Part shown: positions 8,571-16,700 of the stretch, one piece after another
How positions within the stretch are numbered: position 1 is the stretch's first letter
Layout of the letters: each line of letters starts with the position of its first letter
Assembly: GCA_003674045.1 (NCBI GenBank)
Contig: PENC01000008.1
Location: 124,001-188,000, forward strand
Direction of reading: 5' to 3'
Source: Streptomyces griseocarneus
GTDB lineage: Bacteria > Actinomycetota > Actinomycetes > Streptomycetales > Streptomycetaceae
Length of the DNA: 64,000 nt
The notes under the pieces: model-generated
What the model saw: only the letters and a program-made list of their open reading frames with translations
What the model was told of the DNA's origin: nothing
The model's database searches: none
Program-made: the position numbers and the translations under genes

Positions 8571-9499
8571 GGAACCGTCACCACGATCTTCCCCCGCACA
8601 TGCCCCCGCTCGCTCAGCCGATGCGCATCCGCCGCCCGGGACAACGGAAACACCTCCGCCACCTCCACCCGCAGCACCCCCGTCTCCGCCAGCCGCCCCA
8701 GCTCCGCCAGGTCCGCCGAGTCCGGCCGCACCCACAGCAGTCGCCCGCCGAGCGACGCCACCTCGGGGTCCGCGATCGAGACGAGGCGCGCACCGGGAGC
8801 GGCCACGTCCGGAGACGTCTTGACCGCACCCCCGCCCACCAGGTCGAGGACGACGTCCACCCCCTCCGGCGCAAGGGCGCGCACCCGCCCGGCGAGGCCG
8901 TCGCCGTAGGTGACCGGCTCGGCGCCCAGGGAGCGCAGGAACTCGTGGTTGCCCTCGCTCGCCGTGCCGATGACGCGGGCACCGAGGTGCCGGGCGAGCT
9001 GGACGGCCATGGTGCCGACACCGCCCGCCGCGGCGTGGACGAGGACGGTGTCGCCCTCACCGGTCCCCGTGGCCTTCAGCGCCTGGTAGGCGGTGAGCCC
9101 CGCCAGCGGGATGCCCGCGGCCTGCTCGAAGGTCAGGCCCGCCGGCTTGCGCGCGAGGGTGCGCACGGGCGCGGCCACGTACTCGGCGAACGTGCCCCGG
9201 GACAGGAAGTCCTCGCGGACGTAGCCGATGACCTCGTCACCCACCTGGTACTCGGGCGTGTCCGCGCCGAGCCCGACGACGACCCCGGCCACGTCCCAGC
9301 CCGGGACGACGGGGAAGACGGCGTCCATCATGGGGTCGAGGTAGCCCGCCCGCACCTTCCAGTCGACGGGGTTGACGGCGGCGGCCTTGACCTGGACCAG
9401 GACGGAGTCCGGTCCGACCTTGGGGACCGGGCGCTCGCCGTACTCGAGGACCTCGGGTCCGCCGTAGGCCCGGTAGCTGACGGCCTTCATCGTGCTCAT
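8567..9499 (-). CDS. NADP-dependent quinone oxidoreductase-like (MDR family, zinc-free)
   Basis: A 310-residue medium-chain dehydrogenase/reductase. Visible are the N-terminal GroES-like part (YGGPEVLEYGERPVPKVGPD, NPVDWKVRAGY), PGWDVAGVVVGLG and the Rossmann motif HAAAGGVGTMAVQLARHLGA. Zinc-binding cysteines are absent, as in quinone reductases. The open frame continues far upstream inside the MFS gene; the protein-like part starts at ATG 9499 (or ATG 9490). It lies 56 bp downstream of the MFS gene on the same strand, probably one MarR-controlled unit for resistance to an electrophile or drug. Confidence 0.82.
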   Translation of the reverse strand: MSTMKAVSYRAYGGPEVLEYGERPVPKVGPDSVLVQVKAAAVNPVDWKVRAGYLDPMMDAVFPVVPGWDVAGVVVGLGADTPEYQVGDEVIGYVREDFLSRGTFAEYVAAPVRTLARKPAGLTFEQAAGIPLAGLTAYQALKATGTGEGDTVLVHAAAGGVGTMAVQLARHLGARVIGTASEGNHEFLRSLGAEPVTYGDGLAGRVRALAPEGVDVVLDLVGGGAVKTSPDVAAPGARLVSIADPEVASLGGRLLWVRPDSADLAELGRLAETGVLRVEVAEVFPLSRAADAHRLSERGHVRGKIVVTVP

Positions 9500-9555
9500 G
9501 TCGATTGTCGATCCTTCCGGGAAAACGGGTTCAGCGAAGAAAGCGGAGAACAGGG

Positions 9556-11070
9556 TCAGCGGGTCCGGCCGGCACCGGCAGTCGCGCTCCCAGCCTCCGC
9601 CGCGGTGGAAGAGCCCGCCACCGCGGAATCCGCGGAGCCGAGCCCGCGGATCGTCCGCAGCCCCAGCCCGGCGACGGCGGCGACGAGCACGAACGCGATG
9701 CCCGCGATGACGAAGGTCAGCGTGAACTGGCTCTCGGCGGGCAGCTTCGGCGCGCCCGGCGGCAGGTGCTCGATGCTCTTGGAGGCCAGCACCGTGGTGA
9801 TCATGGCGGAGCCGATCGCGCTGCCGGTGGAGCGGGAGATGGAGTTGATGCCGTTGGCGATGCCGGTCTGGTGGTGCGGCACGCTGGAGACGATCACGGC
9901 GGGCATGGCCGCGTAGCCGAAGCTGATGGCCGCGCCGACGAGCATGCCGGCGGCGATCACGGAGACCGTGTGCTCGTGGTCGAGCGCGATCCAGGCGAAG
10001 CCCGCGGTGCCGATGACCGAGGCCAGGATCAGCACCAGGCGCGGGCCCTTGTGGCGGACGAGCTGGCCGCCGACCGGGGCGGCGAGCAGCGAGACGATCG
10101 TGCTGGGCAGCAGGTATTCGACGGAGGCGCGCAGGACGGTGGCGTCGAAGCCGTAGCCCGTGATCTTCGAGGGCATCTGGACGAGGTACGAGACGCCGAT
10201 GAAGAGGGCGAAGGAGCCGAAGCCGACGAGCAGCCCGGAGAGGTTGGCGAAGAGCACCGGCGGGTGGACGAACATCTTCATGTCGACCAGCGGCTCGCGC
10301 ACCTTCCGCTCGACGAGCGTCCAGATCGCGGCCATCACCACGGCGCCCACGAAGCAGCCGATCGTCCGGCCGGAGGACCAGCCCCACTCGTGGCCCTGGG
10401 TGATGGGCAGCAGGAGCAGGACGAGCGTGGCGGCGAGGCTCAGCGCGCCGAGCACGTCGGTGCGGCCGCCGGTGGTCTCCCGGGTGGCGGGCACCAGCAG
10501 GGCGACGGCTATCAGCGCGAGCGCGGCGAGGCCGGTGGCCAGCCAGAAGGCGCTGCGGTAGTCGGGGTCGTCACCGGAGGTGAGCAGGCCGGTCGCGACG
10601 AGCGCGAGCCCGCTGCCGAAGGCGAGGGTGCCGCTGACCATGGCCATCGCGCCGGGCAGCTTGGCGGGGCGCACCTCCTCGCGCAGCACCGACAGCGCGA
10701 GCGGGAAGATCGCGGTCGCGGCGCCCTGGAGCACCCGGCCGACGATCAGCCACAGCAGGGAGTGCGTGAGGGCGGCGAGCACGGAGCCGGCCACCATCAC
10801 GATCAGCACGCCGACCAGGGTCTTCTTCTTGCCGTGCTGGTCGCCGAAGCGCCCGAGGAGCGGGGTGAAGACGGCGGCCGAGAGCAGGGTCGCGGTCGTG
10901 ACCCAGCTGACATTGGCGGAGGACGTGCCGAGGTCCTTCTGGATGAGCCCGAGGATCGGCACGACCAGGGTCTGCATCATCGAGACGACCATGGCCGCGA
11001 GGCTCAGGGCGAAGACGATGACCGTCTCGTTGCGCTGGCCGCCCGGGGCGGCGGTGGCTGGGGAGCTCAT
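9556..11070 (-). CDS. MFS drug efflux transporter, DHA2 (14-TM) type
   Basis: A 504-residue membrane protein. Markers include the motif A loop LLGRFGDQHGKKKTLVGV, the motif C-like GTLAFGSGLALVATGLL and about 14 hydrophobic helices, as expected of the proton-antiport DHA2 family. The alanine/serine-rich C-terminal tail is cytoplasmic and low in complexity. It is divergent from a MarR gene, and the shared 180-bp intergenic region contains CTTGAG/CTCAAG palindromes. Expulsion of a toxic compound with MarR derepression is the likely role. Confidence 0.88.
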   Translation of the reverse strand: MSSPATAAPGGQRNETVIVFALSLAAMVVSMMQTLVVPILGLIQKDLGTSSANVSWVTTATLLSAAVFTPLLGRFGDQHGKKKTLVGVLIVMVAGSVLAALTHSLLWLIVGRVLQGAATAIFPLALSVLREEVRPAKLPGAMAMVSGTLAFGSGLALVATGLLTSGDDPDYRSAFWLATGLAALALIAVALLVPATRETTGGRTDVLGALSLAATLVLLLLPITQGHEWGWSSGRTIGCFVGAVVMAAIWTLVERKVREPLVDMKMFVHPPVLFANLSGLLVGFGSFALFIGVSYLVQMPSKITGYGFDATVLRASVEYLLPSTIVSLLAAPVGGQLVRHKGPRLVLILASVIGTAGFAWIALDHEHTVSVIAAGMLVGAAISFGYAAMPAVIVSSVPHHQTGIANGINSISRSTGSAIGSAMITTVLASKSIEHLPPGAPKLPAESQFTLTFVIAGIAFVLVAAVAGLGLRTIRGLGSADSAVAGSSTAAEAGSATAGAGRTR

Positions 11071-11151
11071 GGGTGTTTCCGGTGGCCCTTCGGTGGCTTC
11101 GTCACTTCACGATCGGGTTACTTCACGATCGAAGTGATTCATGACGTTGAT

Positions 11152-11168
11152 GCTTGAGACCGTCAAGC
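11152..11168. promoter_or_regulatory. Candidate MarR operator 1 (GCTTGA-N5-TCAAGC)
   Basis: A perfect 6-bp inverted repeat with a 5-bp spacer, in the region between the divergent MFS and MarR genes. The same half-site recurs at 11225-11238, and a further TCAAGT half-site lies between them. Confidence 0.55.
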
Positions 11169-11224
11169 AACTCGGCGCACGCTAACTCCAGAAACTTCAG
11201 GTAGTCAAGTTAATGTTTTATTAC

Positions 11225-11238
11225 CTCAAGCTCTTGAG
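11225..11238. promoter_or_regulatory. Candidate MarR operator 2 (CTCAAG-N2-CTTGAG)
   Basis: A perfect 6-bp inverted repeat 12 bp before the MarR start codon, so binding here would block its own expression. It shares the TTGA/TCAA core with operator 1. Confidence 0.6.
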
Positions 11239-11250
11239 TACACTCGAACC

Positions 11251-11691
11251 ATGACCGCCGCCCTTCCCCAGCACCCGACCAAGACCCAGCTCCTGGAGCT
11301 GGTGGCGGCCCTCGGCACCGCCCAGTGGCAGGACTTCGCCTCCGCCGCGGCCCGGCACGGCCTCACCGCCGTCCAGGCCAAGCTGCTCGGGCAGCTCAAG
11401 GGCCCGGTCCCGATGCGGGGCCTCGCCACCCTGCTGCTCTGCGACGCCTCCAACGTCACCGGCATCGTCGACCGCCTGGAGGCCCGCGGCCTGGTCCGCC
11501 GCGAGCCCGACCCCGCCGACCGCCGGGTGAAGAACGTGGTGGCCACCGACGAGGGCCGCGAGATCATCCAGCGCGTGCGCGCGGAGATGCAGGCCACCCA
11601 CAGTGCCCTCGACGCCCTCGACGAGCAGGAGCGCGCCACGCTCTACGCTCTGCTGGAACGGCTCCGTCCGGGCCTGGAGCGCCGCGCCTGA
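11251..11691 (+). CDS. MarR-family transcriptional regulator
   Basis: A 146-residue winged-helix protein. The recognition region is LLLCDASNVTGIVDRLEARGLVRREPDPADRRVK, where DxRxK forms the wing typical of MarR. It should act as a dimer and release DNA on binding a small phenolic or drug ligand. It is divergent from the MFS/oxidoreductase pair and most likely represses both that operon and itself through the CTTGAG-type palindromes in the intergenic region. Confidence 0.9.
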   Translation: MTAALPQHPTKTQLLELVAALGTAQWQDFASAAARHGLTAVQAKLLGQLKGPVPMRGLATLLLCDASNVTGIVDRLEARGLVRREPDPADRRVKNVVATDEGREIIQRVRAEMQATHSALDALDEQERATLYALLERLRPGLERRA

Positions 11692-11776
11692 CCCTGCGCA
11701 CCCGGTCGCTCCGCCGCCCGTATTCTGACGGGCGGTCCGATCCGCGCACCCCGCGCGGACGGCAAGGGGAGGCCCG

Positions 11777-12709
11777 ATGACCAGCACGACCAGCAGCGCG
11801 TCCGCCGTGACGGAGCCCTACACCGTGGAGCTCGCCCCCGGCGTGCGCGCCTTCGTCCAGCCCGACGGCGGGTGGTGTCTCAACAACGCCGGAATCATCG
11901 AATCCGGCGGCCGTACCGCCCTGGTCGACACGGCCGCGACCGAGCGCCGCGCCCGGCTGCTGCGCGACTACGCCACCGCGCACGGCGCCGCGCCGCCCGC
12001 CGTGGTCGTCAACACCCACCACCACGGCGACCACACCTACGGCAACTGCGTCTTCCCCGAGGCGACGATCATCGGGCACGAGGGCTGCCGCCGGGAGACC
12101 CTCGCCGTGGGCCACCAGCTGCACGGCCAGTGGCCGCACGTGGACTACGGCGACATCGTCATCACCCCCGCCACCGTCACCTACGAGGACGCGCTCACCC
12201 TGCACGTCGGCGACACCGAGGTGCGGCTCCTCCACCCCGGTCCCGCCCACACCGTCGGCGACACCATCGCCCACCTGCCCGAGCAGGGCGTCGTCTTCAC
12301 CGGCGACCTCGTCTTCAACGGCGGGACGCCCTTCCTCCTCATGGGCTCGCTCGCCGGGTCGCTGCACGCCCTGGACGTCCTGCGCGGACTCGACGCCCCG
12401 ACCGTCGTCCCCGGCCACGGCCCCGTCACCGACCCCGGCGTCTACGACACCCTGGAGCGCTACTTCCACTGGCTCGGCGAAGTGGCCCGCAAGGGACACA
12501 CGGCGGGCCGCACGCCGCTGGAGGTCGCCCGTGACACCGACCTCGGCGAGTTCGCCGCGCTGCACGAGAGCGAGCGGCTGGTGGCCAACCTGCACCGCGC
12601 CTACGCCGAACTCGACGGCCAGCCGCTCGGCGCCCCGCTCGACCTGCCCCTCGTCCTCGGCGACATGCAGACGATGAACGGCGGGAAGCCCATGACCTGC
12701 CACGCCTGA
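11777..12709 (+). CDS. MBL-fold metallo-hydrolase
   Basis: A 310-residue metallo-beta-lactamase-fold hydrolase. Metal ligands are visible in the HxHxDH motif NTHHHGDHTYGN (residues about 77-88), then HPGPAHTVGD, FTGDLVFN and VPGHGPV. A binuclear zinc site is expected. Family members range from lactonases to SoxH-like proteins and the substrate cannot be assigned. A strong ribosome site (AAGGGGAGG) precedes ATG 11777. It stands 85 bp after the MarR gene and may be independent. Confidence 0.82.
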   Translation: MTSTTSSASAVTEPYTVELAPGVRAFVQPDGGWCLNNAGIIESGGRTALVDTAATERRARLLRDYATAHGAAPPAVVVNTHHHGDHTYGNCVFPEATIIGHEGCRRETLAVGHQLHGQWPHVDYGDIVITPATVTYEDALTLHVGDTEVRLLHPGPAHTVGDTIAHLPEQGVVFTGDLVFNGGTPFLLMGSLAGSLHALDVLRGLDAPTVVPGHGPVTDPGVYDTLERYFHWLGEVARKGHTAGRTPLEVARDTDLGEFAALHESERLVANLHRAYAELDGQPLGAPLDLPLVLGDMQTMNGGKPMTCHA

Positions 12710-12776
12710 GCGCATCCACGGCCCCTCACGTCCCCACCCTCCCGGGGCAGTTCGTCCCCGAGGGGGTCTGGACGGC

Positions 12777-12794
12777 ATACCGACTGGTCGGCAT
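12777..12794. promoter_or_regulatory. TetR-type operator candidate
   Basis: An 18-bp imperfect palindrome, ATACCGACTGGTCGGCAT, with CCGAC/GTCGG core arms. This shape is common for TetR-family sites. It sits 94 bp upstream of the phosphotransferase start, in the likely promoter region of the two-gene acyl-CoA operon. Confidence 0.55.
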
Positions 12795-12812
12795 GATGAT
12801 CCAGGACCGATT

Positions 12813-12868
12813 CCGCGCGTCCGCGCGTCCGCGCGTCCGCACGTCCGCACGTCCTCATGTCGTCATGT
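12813..12868. repeat. Seven-copy octamer tandem repeat
   Basis: Three copies of CCGCGCGT, two of CCGCACGT and two diverged copies (CCTCATGT, CGTCATGT) follow without gaps. The array ends 19 bp before the phosphotransferase start codon, within the leader or promoter. Confidence 0.85.
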
Positions 12869-12887
12869 CGTCACAGAGGGGCACTCG

Positions 12888-13919
12888 ATGAGCTCGACGA
12901 GCAGGGGCAATCCACCGGGGCTCGACCTGGACCGGCTGAGCGCGCACCTGGAGCGCGAACTGCCGGGCCTGGTACGCGGCCCGCTCACCGCCGAGCTGAT
13001 CGAAGGAGGCCGCTCCAACCTCACGTACGCCGTGACCGACGGCACCGCCCGCTGGGTGGTGCGCAGACCCCCGCTGGGGCATGTCCTGGCCACCGCCCAC
13101 GACATGCGGCGCGAGCACCGGGTCGTCAGCGCCCTGCACCCCACGGCCGTGCCGGTGCCGCGCACCCTCCTGCTCTGTGAGGACGAGGACGTCGTCGGAG
13201 CGCCCTTTTACGTCATGGAGTTCGTGCCCGGCACCCCGTACCGCACGGCCGACGAGCTCGCCGCGATCGGCCCGGAGCGCACCCGCCGCGTCGTGCTGGG
13301 ACTCGCCGACACGCTCGTCGCGCTGCACGCCGTGGACCCGGAAGCCGTCGGCCTCGGCGACTTCGGGAGGCCGGACGGCTTCCTGGAGCGGCAGCTGCGG
13401 CGCTGGGGCAAGCAACTGGACGCCTCCCGCAGCCGGGACCTGCCGGGCATCGACGAGCTCCACGCCGCCCTGGCCGGGGCCCTGCCCGCGTCGCCCGCGC
13501 CCACCGTCGTCCACGGCGACTACCGCCTCGACAACGTCCTCGTCGGCGCCGACGACACCGTACGGGCCGTCCTGGACTGGGAGATGTCCACCCTCGGCGA
13601 CCCGCTGACCGACCTCGGGCTGCTGGTGATGTACAGCGAGCAGCGGCCCGTGCCCGGCTCCCCGATCGCCACCACCCGCGACGCCCCCGGTCACCCCGAC
13701 CCCGCCGAACTCGTGGAGCGCTACGCGGCCGGCTCCGGGCGCGACGTCTCCGCACTGCCCTGGTACACGGCCTTCGCCTACTTCAAGCTCGCCGTGATCC
13801 TCGAAGGCATCCACTACCGCTACACCCTCGGACAGACGGTCGGCGCGGGCTTCGACCGCATCGGGGCGCTCGTCCCCCTCTTCATCGACAACGGCCTCAC
13901 CACCCTCCGGAAGGGCTGA
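12888..13919 (+). CDS. Phosphotransferase-family protein (ACAD10/APH-like kinase)
   Basis: A 343-residue kinase-fold protein. The catalytic loop VVHGDYRLDNVLVG (residues about 205-218, HGDxxxxN) and metal motif LDWEMSTLGDPLTDLG match aminoglycoside-phosphotransferase-like enzymes fused to or paired with acyl-CoA dehydrogenases. In animals ACAD10/11 phosphorylates 4-hydroxyacyl-CoAs before their rearrangement; an analogous role in breaking down hydroxy fatty acids is inferred here. Five bases separate it from the acyl-CoA dehydrogenase gene, so the pair forms one operon. Confidence 0.85.
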   Translation: MSSTSRGNPPGLDLDRLSAHLERELPGLVRGPLTAELIEGGRSNLTYAVTDGTARWVVRRPPLGHVLATAHDMRREHRVVSALHPTAVPVPRTLLLCEDEDVVGAPFYVMEFVPGTPYRTADELAAIGPERTRRVVLGLADTLVALHAVDPEAVGLGDFGRPDGFLERQLRRWGKQLDASRSRDLPGIDELHAALAGALPASPAPTVVHGDYRLDNVLVGADDTVRAVLDWEMSTLGDPLTDLGLLVMYSEQRPVPGSPIATTRDAPGHPDPAELVERYAAGSGRDVSALPWYTAFAYFKLAVILEGIHYRYTLGQTVGAGFDRIGALVPLFIDNGLTTLRKG

Positions 13920-13924
13920 GCGGC

Positions 13925-15139
13925 ATGGACTTCGCGTACGACACCCGCACCGAGGAACTGCGCGGCAGGCTCCTCGCCTTCATGGACGAGCACGTGTACC
14001 CGGCGGAAGCCGTCGCCGAGGAACAGCGCGCCGCGCTCGCCTCCCCCTGGGACGTCCCGCCCGTCGTCGAAGAGCTGAAGGCGGAGGCCCGGCGGCAGGG
14101 CCTGTGGAACTTGTTCCTGCCCGATGGGCAGTACGGAGCCGGGCTGACCAACCTCCAGTACGCGCCGCTCGCCGAGATCACCGGCCGCAGCCCCCACCTG
14201 GCCCCCACGGCCCTCAACTGCGCCGCCCCCGACACCGGGAACATGGAGCTGCTCGCCCAGTTCGGCACCGAGGAGCAGCGCAAGCGCTGGCTGGAACCGC
14301 TGCTCGCGGGCGAGATCCGCTCGGCCTTCGCGATGACCGAGCCGGACGTGGCCTCCTCGGACGCCACGAACATCGAGACGCGCATCGAGCGGGACGGCGA
14401 CGACTACGTCATCACCGGCCGCAAGTGGTACATCTCGGGCGCGATGCACCCGCGTTGCGAGATCTTCATCGTCATGGGGCAGACCGACCCGGACGGCGCG
14501 GACCCGCGCCGCAGGCAGTCCATGATCCTTGTCCCGCGTGACACACCCGGCCTGGAGATCCGCCGCGCCATGCGGGTCTACGGCTTCGAGGACCACCTCC
14601 ACGGCGGCCACGCCGAGGTCCTCTTCGACGGCGTGCGGGTCCCGGCCACGCACCTCATCGGCGAGGAGGGCAGCGGCTTCGCCATCGCCCAGGCCCGCCT
14701 CGGCCCCGGCCGCATCCACCACTGCATGCGGCTCATCGGCATGGCCGAGCGGGCGATCGAGCTGATGTGCCGCCGGGCCGTGGCGCGCACGGCTTTCGGC
14801 AAGCCGCTCGCCGGCCAGGGCGTCGTCCAGGAATGGATCGCCGACTCCCGCGTCGCCGTCGAACAACTGCGGCTGCTCGTCCTCAAGACCGCCTGGCTGA
14901 TGGACACGGTCGGCAACCGCGGCGCCCACACCGAAATCCAGGCCATCAAGATCGCCACGCCGCGCACGGTCACCGCCATCATCGACAAGGCGGTCCAGCT
15001 CCACGGCGCGGGCGGCGTCAGCCAGGACTTCCCCCTCGCGGAACTGTGGACCGCGGCGAGGACACTGCGCCTGGCCGACGGGCCGGACGAGGTGCATCAG
15101 CGTTCCCTGGCGCGCAGGGAGTTGAGGCGGTACGCGTAG
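13925..15139 (+). CDS. Acyl-CoA dehydrogenase (ACAD11-like)
   Basis: A 404-residue FAD enzyme. Recognisable are FAMTEPDVASSDATNIETRI (flavin/substrate loop), ITGRKWYISGAMHP, GPGRIHHCMRL, the C-terminal KIATPRTVTAIIDKAVQLHGAGGVSQD and the LADGPDEVH ending typical of the ACAD10/11 branch. It should oxidise acyl-CoA to enoyl-CoA with transfer of electrons to ETF. It is paired with the preceding kinase-like gene. The ribosome site overlaps the end of that gene. Confidence 0.9.
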   Translation: MDFAYDTRTEELRGRLLAFMDEHVYPAEAVAEEQRAALASPWDVPPVVEELKAEARRQGLWNLFLPDGQYGAGLTNLQYAPLAEITGRSPHLAPTALNCAAPDTGNMELLAQFGTEEQRKRWLEPLLAGEIRSAFAMTEPDVASSDATNIETRIERDGDDYVITGRKWYISGAMHPRCEIFIVMGQTDPDGADPRRRQSMILVPRDTPGLEIRRAMRVYGFEDHLHGGHAEVLFDGVRVPATHLIGEEGSGFAIAQARLGPGRIHHCMRLIGMAERAIELMCRRAVARTAFGKPLAGQGVVQEWIADSRVAVEQLRLLVLKTAWLMDTVGNRGAHTEIQAIKIATPRTVTAIIDKAVQLHGAGGVSQDFPLAELWTAARTLRLADGPDEVHQRSLARRELRRYA

Positions 15140-15166
15140 GGGGTCACCGGGGTGCGCCCATGGGGG

Positions 15167-15243
15167 TGCCTCTTGCGCTTGGCGCGCGGCCGCGGGTTCG
15201 TTGTGGCTTGTCGCGCAGTTCCCCGCGCCCCTTATGGGGCGCC
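15167..15243. repeat. Dispersed ~75-bp repeat, copy d
   Basis: Contains GTGCCTCTTGCGCTTGGCG, GGCTTGTCGCGCAGTTCCCC and the terminal GCGCCCCTTATGGGGCGC hairpin, shortly after the acyl-CoA dehydrogenase stop. Confidence 0.75.
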
Positions 15244-15313
15244 CCGGAAACGGGGGTCTGGGGGCGAAGCCCCCAGAACACTTCCCGCCACGGTCACCCG
15301 GCCGCGAAAACAG

Positions 15314-15340
15314 AAAAAACCCAGCATCGCCGGGTTTTTT
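15314..15340. terminator. Bidirectional intrinsic terminator at distal att
   Basis: Nine-base arms AAAAAACCC (15314-15322) and GGGTTTTTT (15332-15340) form a stem followed by T-runs on both strands. It corresponds in position to the terminator behind tRNA-Leu at 18684-18702, so it belongs to the duplicated att region. Confidence 0.75.
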
Positions 15341-15342
15341 CG

Positions 15343-15367
15343 TGGTGTCCGAGGGGGGGACTTGAAC
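15343..15367. repeat. Distal attachment site (tRNA-Leu 3'-end copy)
   Basis: TGGTGTCCGA, a run of seven G, then ACTTGAAC. This matches the last ~25 nt of the tRNA-Leu gene (18709-18732) except for one extra G. Similarity extends leftwards through GAAAACAGAAAAA, giving a ~62-bp imperfect direct repeat. It marks the far end of the integrated remnant. Confidence 0.8.
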
Positions 15368-15488
15368 TCTCGCCTCGGGCACCAGCATTTTATGCGTCTG
15401 ACCTGCGGAAACGTCAGCTCTGGGGACTTAGCTCGCCGCCCTCGATAACTGGCTCTTCCTGCGGGTTTCTGAGTGCTTCGGACCGCTG

Positions 15489-15508
15489 CTGGTCACGCGC
15501 TGGTCACG
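15489..15508. repeat. Arm-type integrase site candidates, left end
   Basis: Two direct copies of CTGGTCACG at 15489-15497 and 15500-15508, 11 bp apart. The same pair occurs at the right end (18641-18661), and a single copy lies at 17552-17560. Confidence 0.55.
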
Positions 15509-15531
15509 TGACCAACAGGCATCCGACCATG

Positions 15532-16311
15532 TCAGGGGCGTCGGTTGTACTCGGCCATGGTGGTCTTCGAGGTGGATGCGTCTTTGAAGATCAGCTCCCA
15601 CGGTCCGGTGTTCACGTCGAAGTCCTTGCCGAAGCCGACCCACTTTCCGCTCATCTTCCGGCCGGTGGGTTCGACCAGAAGCTGAACCGCCCCGTGGTAG
15701 ACGGCCCCGGCGTAGTAGCCGCCCTGGGCGGTCTCCTCCCGCCACGTACCCGTGACGACGTTGCCCTCGACTGTCAGATCCAGTGTGAGCGGCGAGTCAG
15801 GATTGGAGGAACCTTCCGGCAGGGACCGCGCGGTTAGTTTGTTGCCGTGCTGGATGATCACGACGAAGTGTTCGCCGGTGAAGTCGGACCCCCGCCCTGA
15901 CGAGTGGTACTCGTACCGGGACAGCCAGATGCCCGACAAGGTGCCGCGATCGTAGTGCTTGGTCATGGGGACAGCACCTCCTGGGGCTGCGATGGCTCCC
16001 ACCTTTACCGCCTCTCCTTGCACCGGACCGTGACCATTCGTCACGGCCGCGTCCGTCGGCCGAGTGTTCGGCACCGGGACGGCGAACCCTAGAGCCTCGA
16101 TCGGTAATCCCGTGACCCGTTCCAAGGACCTGACATAGACCGGCCGGGGCATGCCGACCCTTCCCGACTCCCATCGCTGCACGTTGCGCTTGGCACAGTC
16201 GTTCGGCTCACCGTTCTCCTTCCCATCCTCCCGTATGGCGAGAGCCAGGTCGTCTTGGGACATACGCAGGCTGATCCTGACGGCGCGAAGAATCGTGTTG
16301 GGTTCGGCCAC
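15532..16311 (-). CDS. XRE-family HTH protein fused to a beta-rich (calycin-like) C-terminal domain
   Basis: This 259-residue protein starts with GTG at 16311 after a GAAGG ribosome site. Residues about 5-70 form a helix-turn-helix (SLRMSQDDLALAIREDG, then NVQRWESGRVGMPRPVYVRSLE). After a linker, residues about 125-245 form alternating strands with repeated glycine-rich turns (SGIWLSRYEYHSSGRGSDF, GEHFVVIIQHGNKL, GNVVTGTWREET, GKWVGFGKDFDVNTGPWEL), which suggests a lipocalin-like barrel. The barrel could sense a ligand or be an effector; neither is shown. It lies just inside the distal end of the integrated remnant and may be its cargo. Confidence 0.7.
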   Translation of the reverse strand: MAEPNTILRAVRISLRMSQDDLALAIREDGKENGEPNDCAKRNVQRWESGRVGMPRPVYVRSLERVTGLPIEALGFAVPVPNTRPTDAAVTNGHGPVQGEAVKVGAIAAPGGAVPMTKHYDRGTLSGIWLSRYEYHSSGRGSDFTGEHFVVIIQHGNKLTARSLPEGSSNPDSPLTLDLTVEGNVVTGTWREETAQGGYYAGAVYHGAVQLLVEPTGRKMSGKWVGFGKDFDVNTGPWELIFKDASTSKTTMAEYNRRP

Positions 16312-16464
16312 GCCTTCGACGGTACGGCGCCGGGCGTCAGTTGGTCAGCAGTTTTGACCAACGAATGACGCCGGAATGACGCCTTGACGGTCGCCGCACT
16401 GCCTCAGGGATCGCCAGTACACCTATGTCACTGACGGGGGCCGTCGCCGAAGGGGTGAGCCTGC

Positions 16465-16698
16465 ATGAGTACACGTGCGGTGATCACGCACGCTGGCTGG
16501 ACCGTTCAGCCCGACCACGAGCCAGACGCCAAACCGCACACCTACGCCCAGGAATGCGATCTGTGCGGCGAAGGCTCCACTCGGAGCACCGACCAGGAGG
16601 TCGGGACACTCTGGATCGTGGAGCACGTCAGAACCAACCCCTCGCACCACTCCTACACACAGATCGTCAAGCGCGGATTCCGTGCGTGGATGAGGTAG
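16465..16698 (+). CDS. Small DUF7848-like protein
   Basis: A 77-residue protein with a CDLCGE zinc-knuckle-like pair and the pattern HTYAQECDLCGEGS, then WIVEHVRTNPSHHSYTQIV. It resembles a family of small Streptomyces proteins found near XRE regulators and in integrative elements (recalled family resemblance, not searched). A purine-rich AGGGGTGAG ribosome site precedes ATG 16465. Function is unknown. Confidence 0.7.
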   Translation: MSTRAVITHAGWTVQPDHEPDAKPHTYAQECDLCGEGSTRSTDQEVGTLWIVEHVRTNPSHHSYTQIVKRGFRAWMR

Positions 16699-16700
16699 CC

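Larger units (their letters stand above)
15140..15531. other. Gap: dispersed repeat, terminator and integrated-element end
   Basis: A 392-bp non-coding stretch. It contains repeat copy d, a strong bidirectional terminator, the distal att copy and two arm-type CTGGTCACG repeats of the integrated remnant. No gene is seen. Confidence 0.7.

Noticed and set aside
12813..12868. CRISPR array
   Set aside because: The units are contiguous octamers without spacers.
15343..15430. A second complete tRNA gene at the distal att copy
   Set aside because: Only the 3' T-arm and acceptor end match; the D-arm, anticodon stem and 5' acceptor strand are absent.
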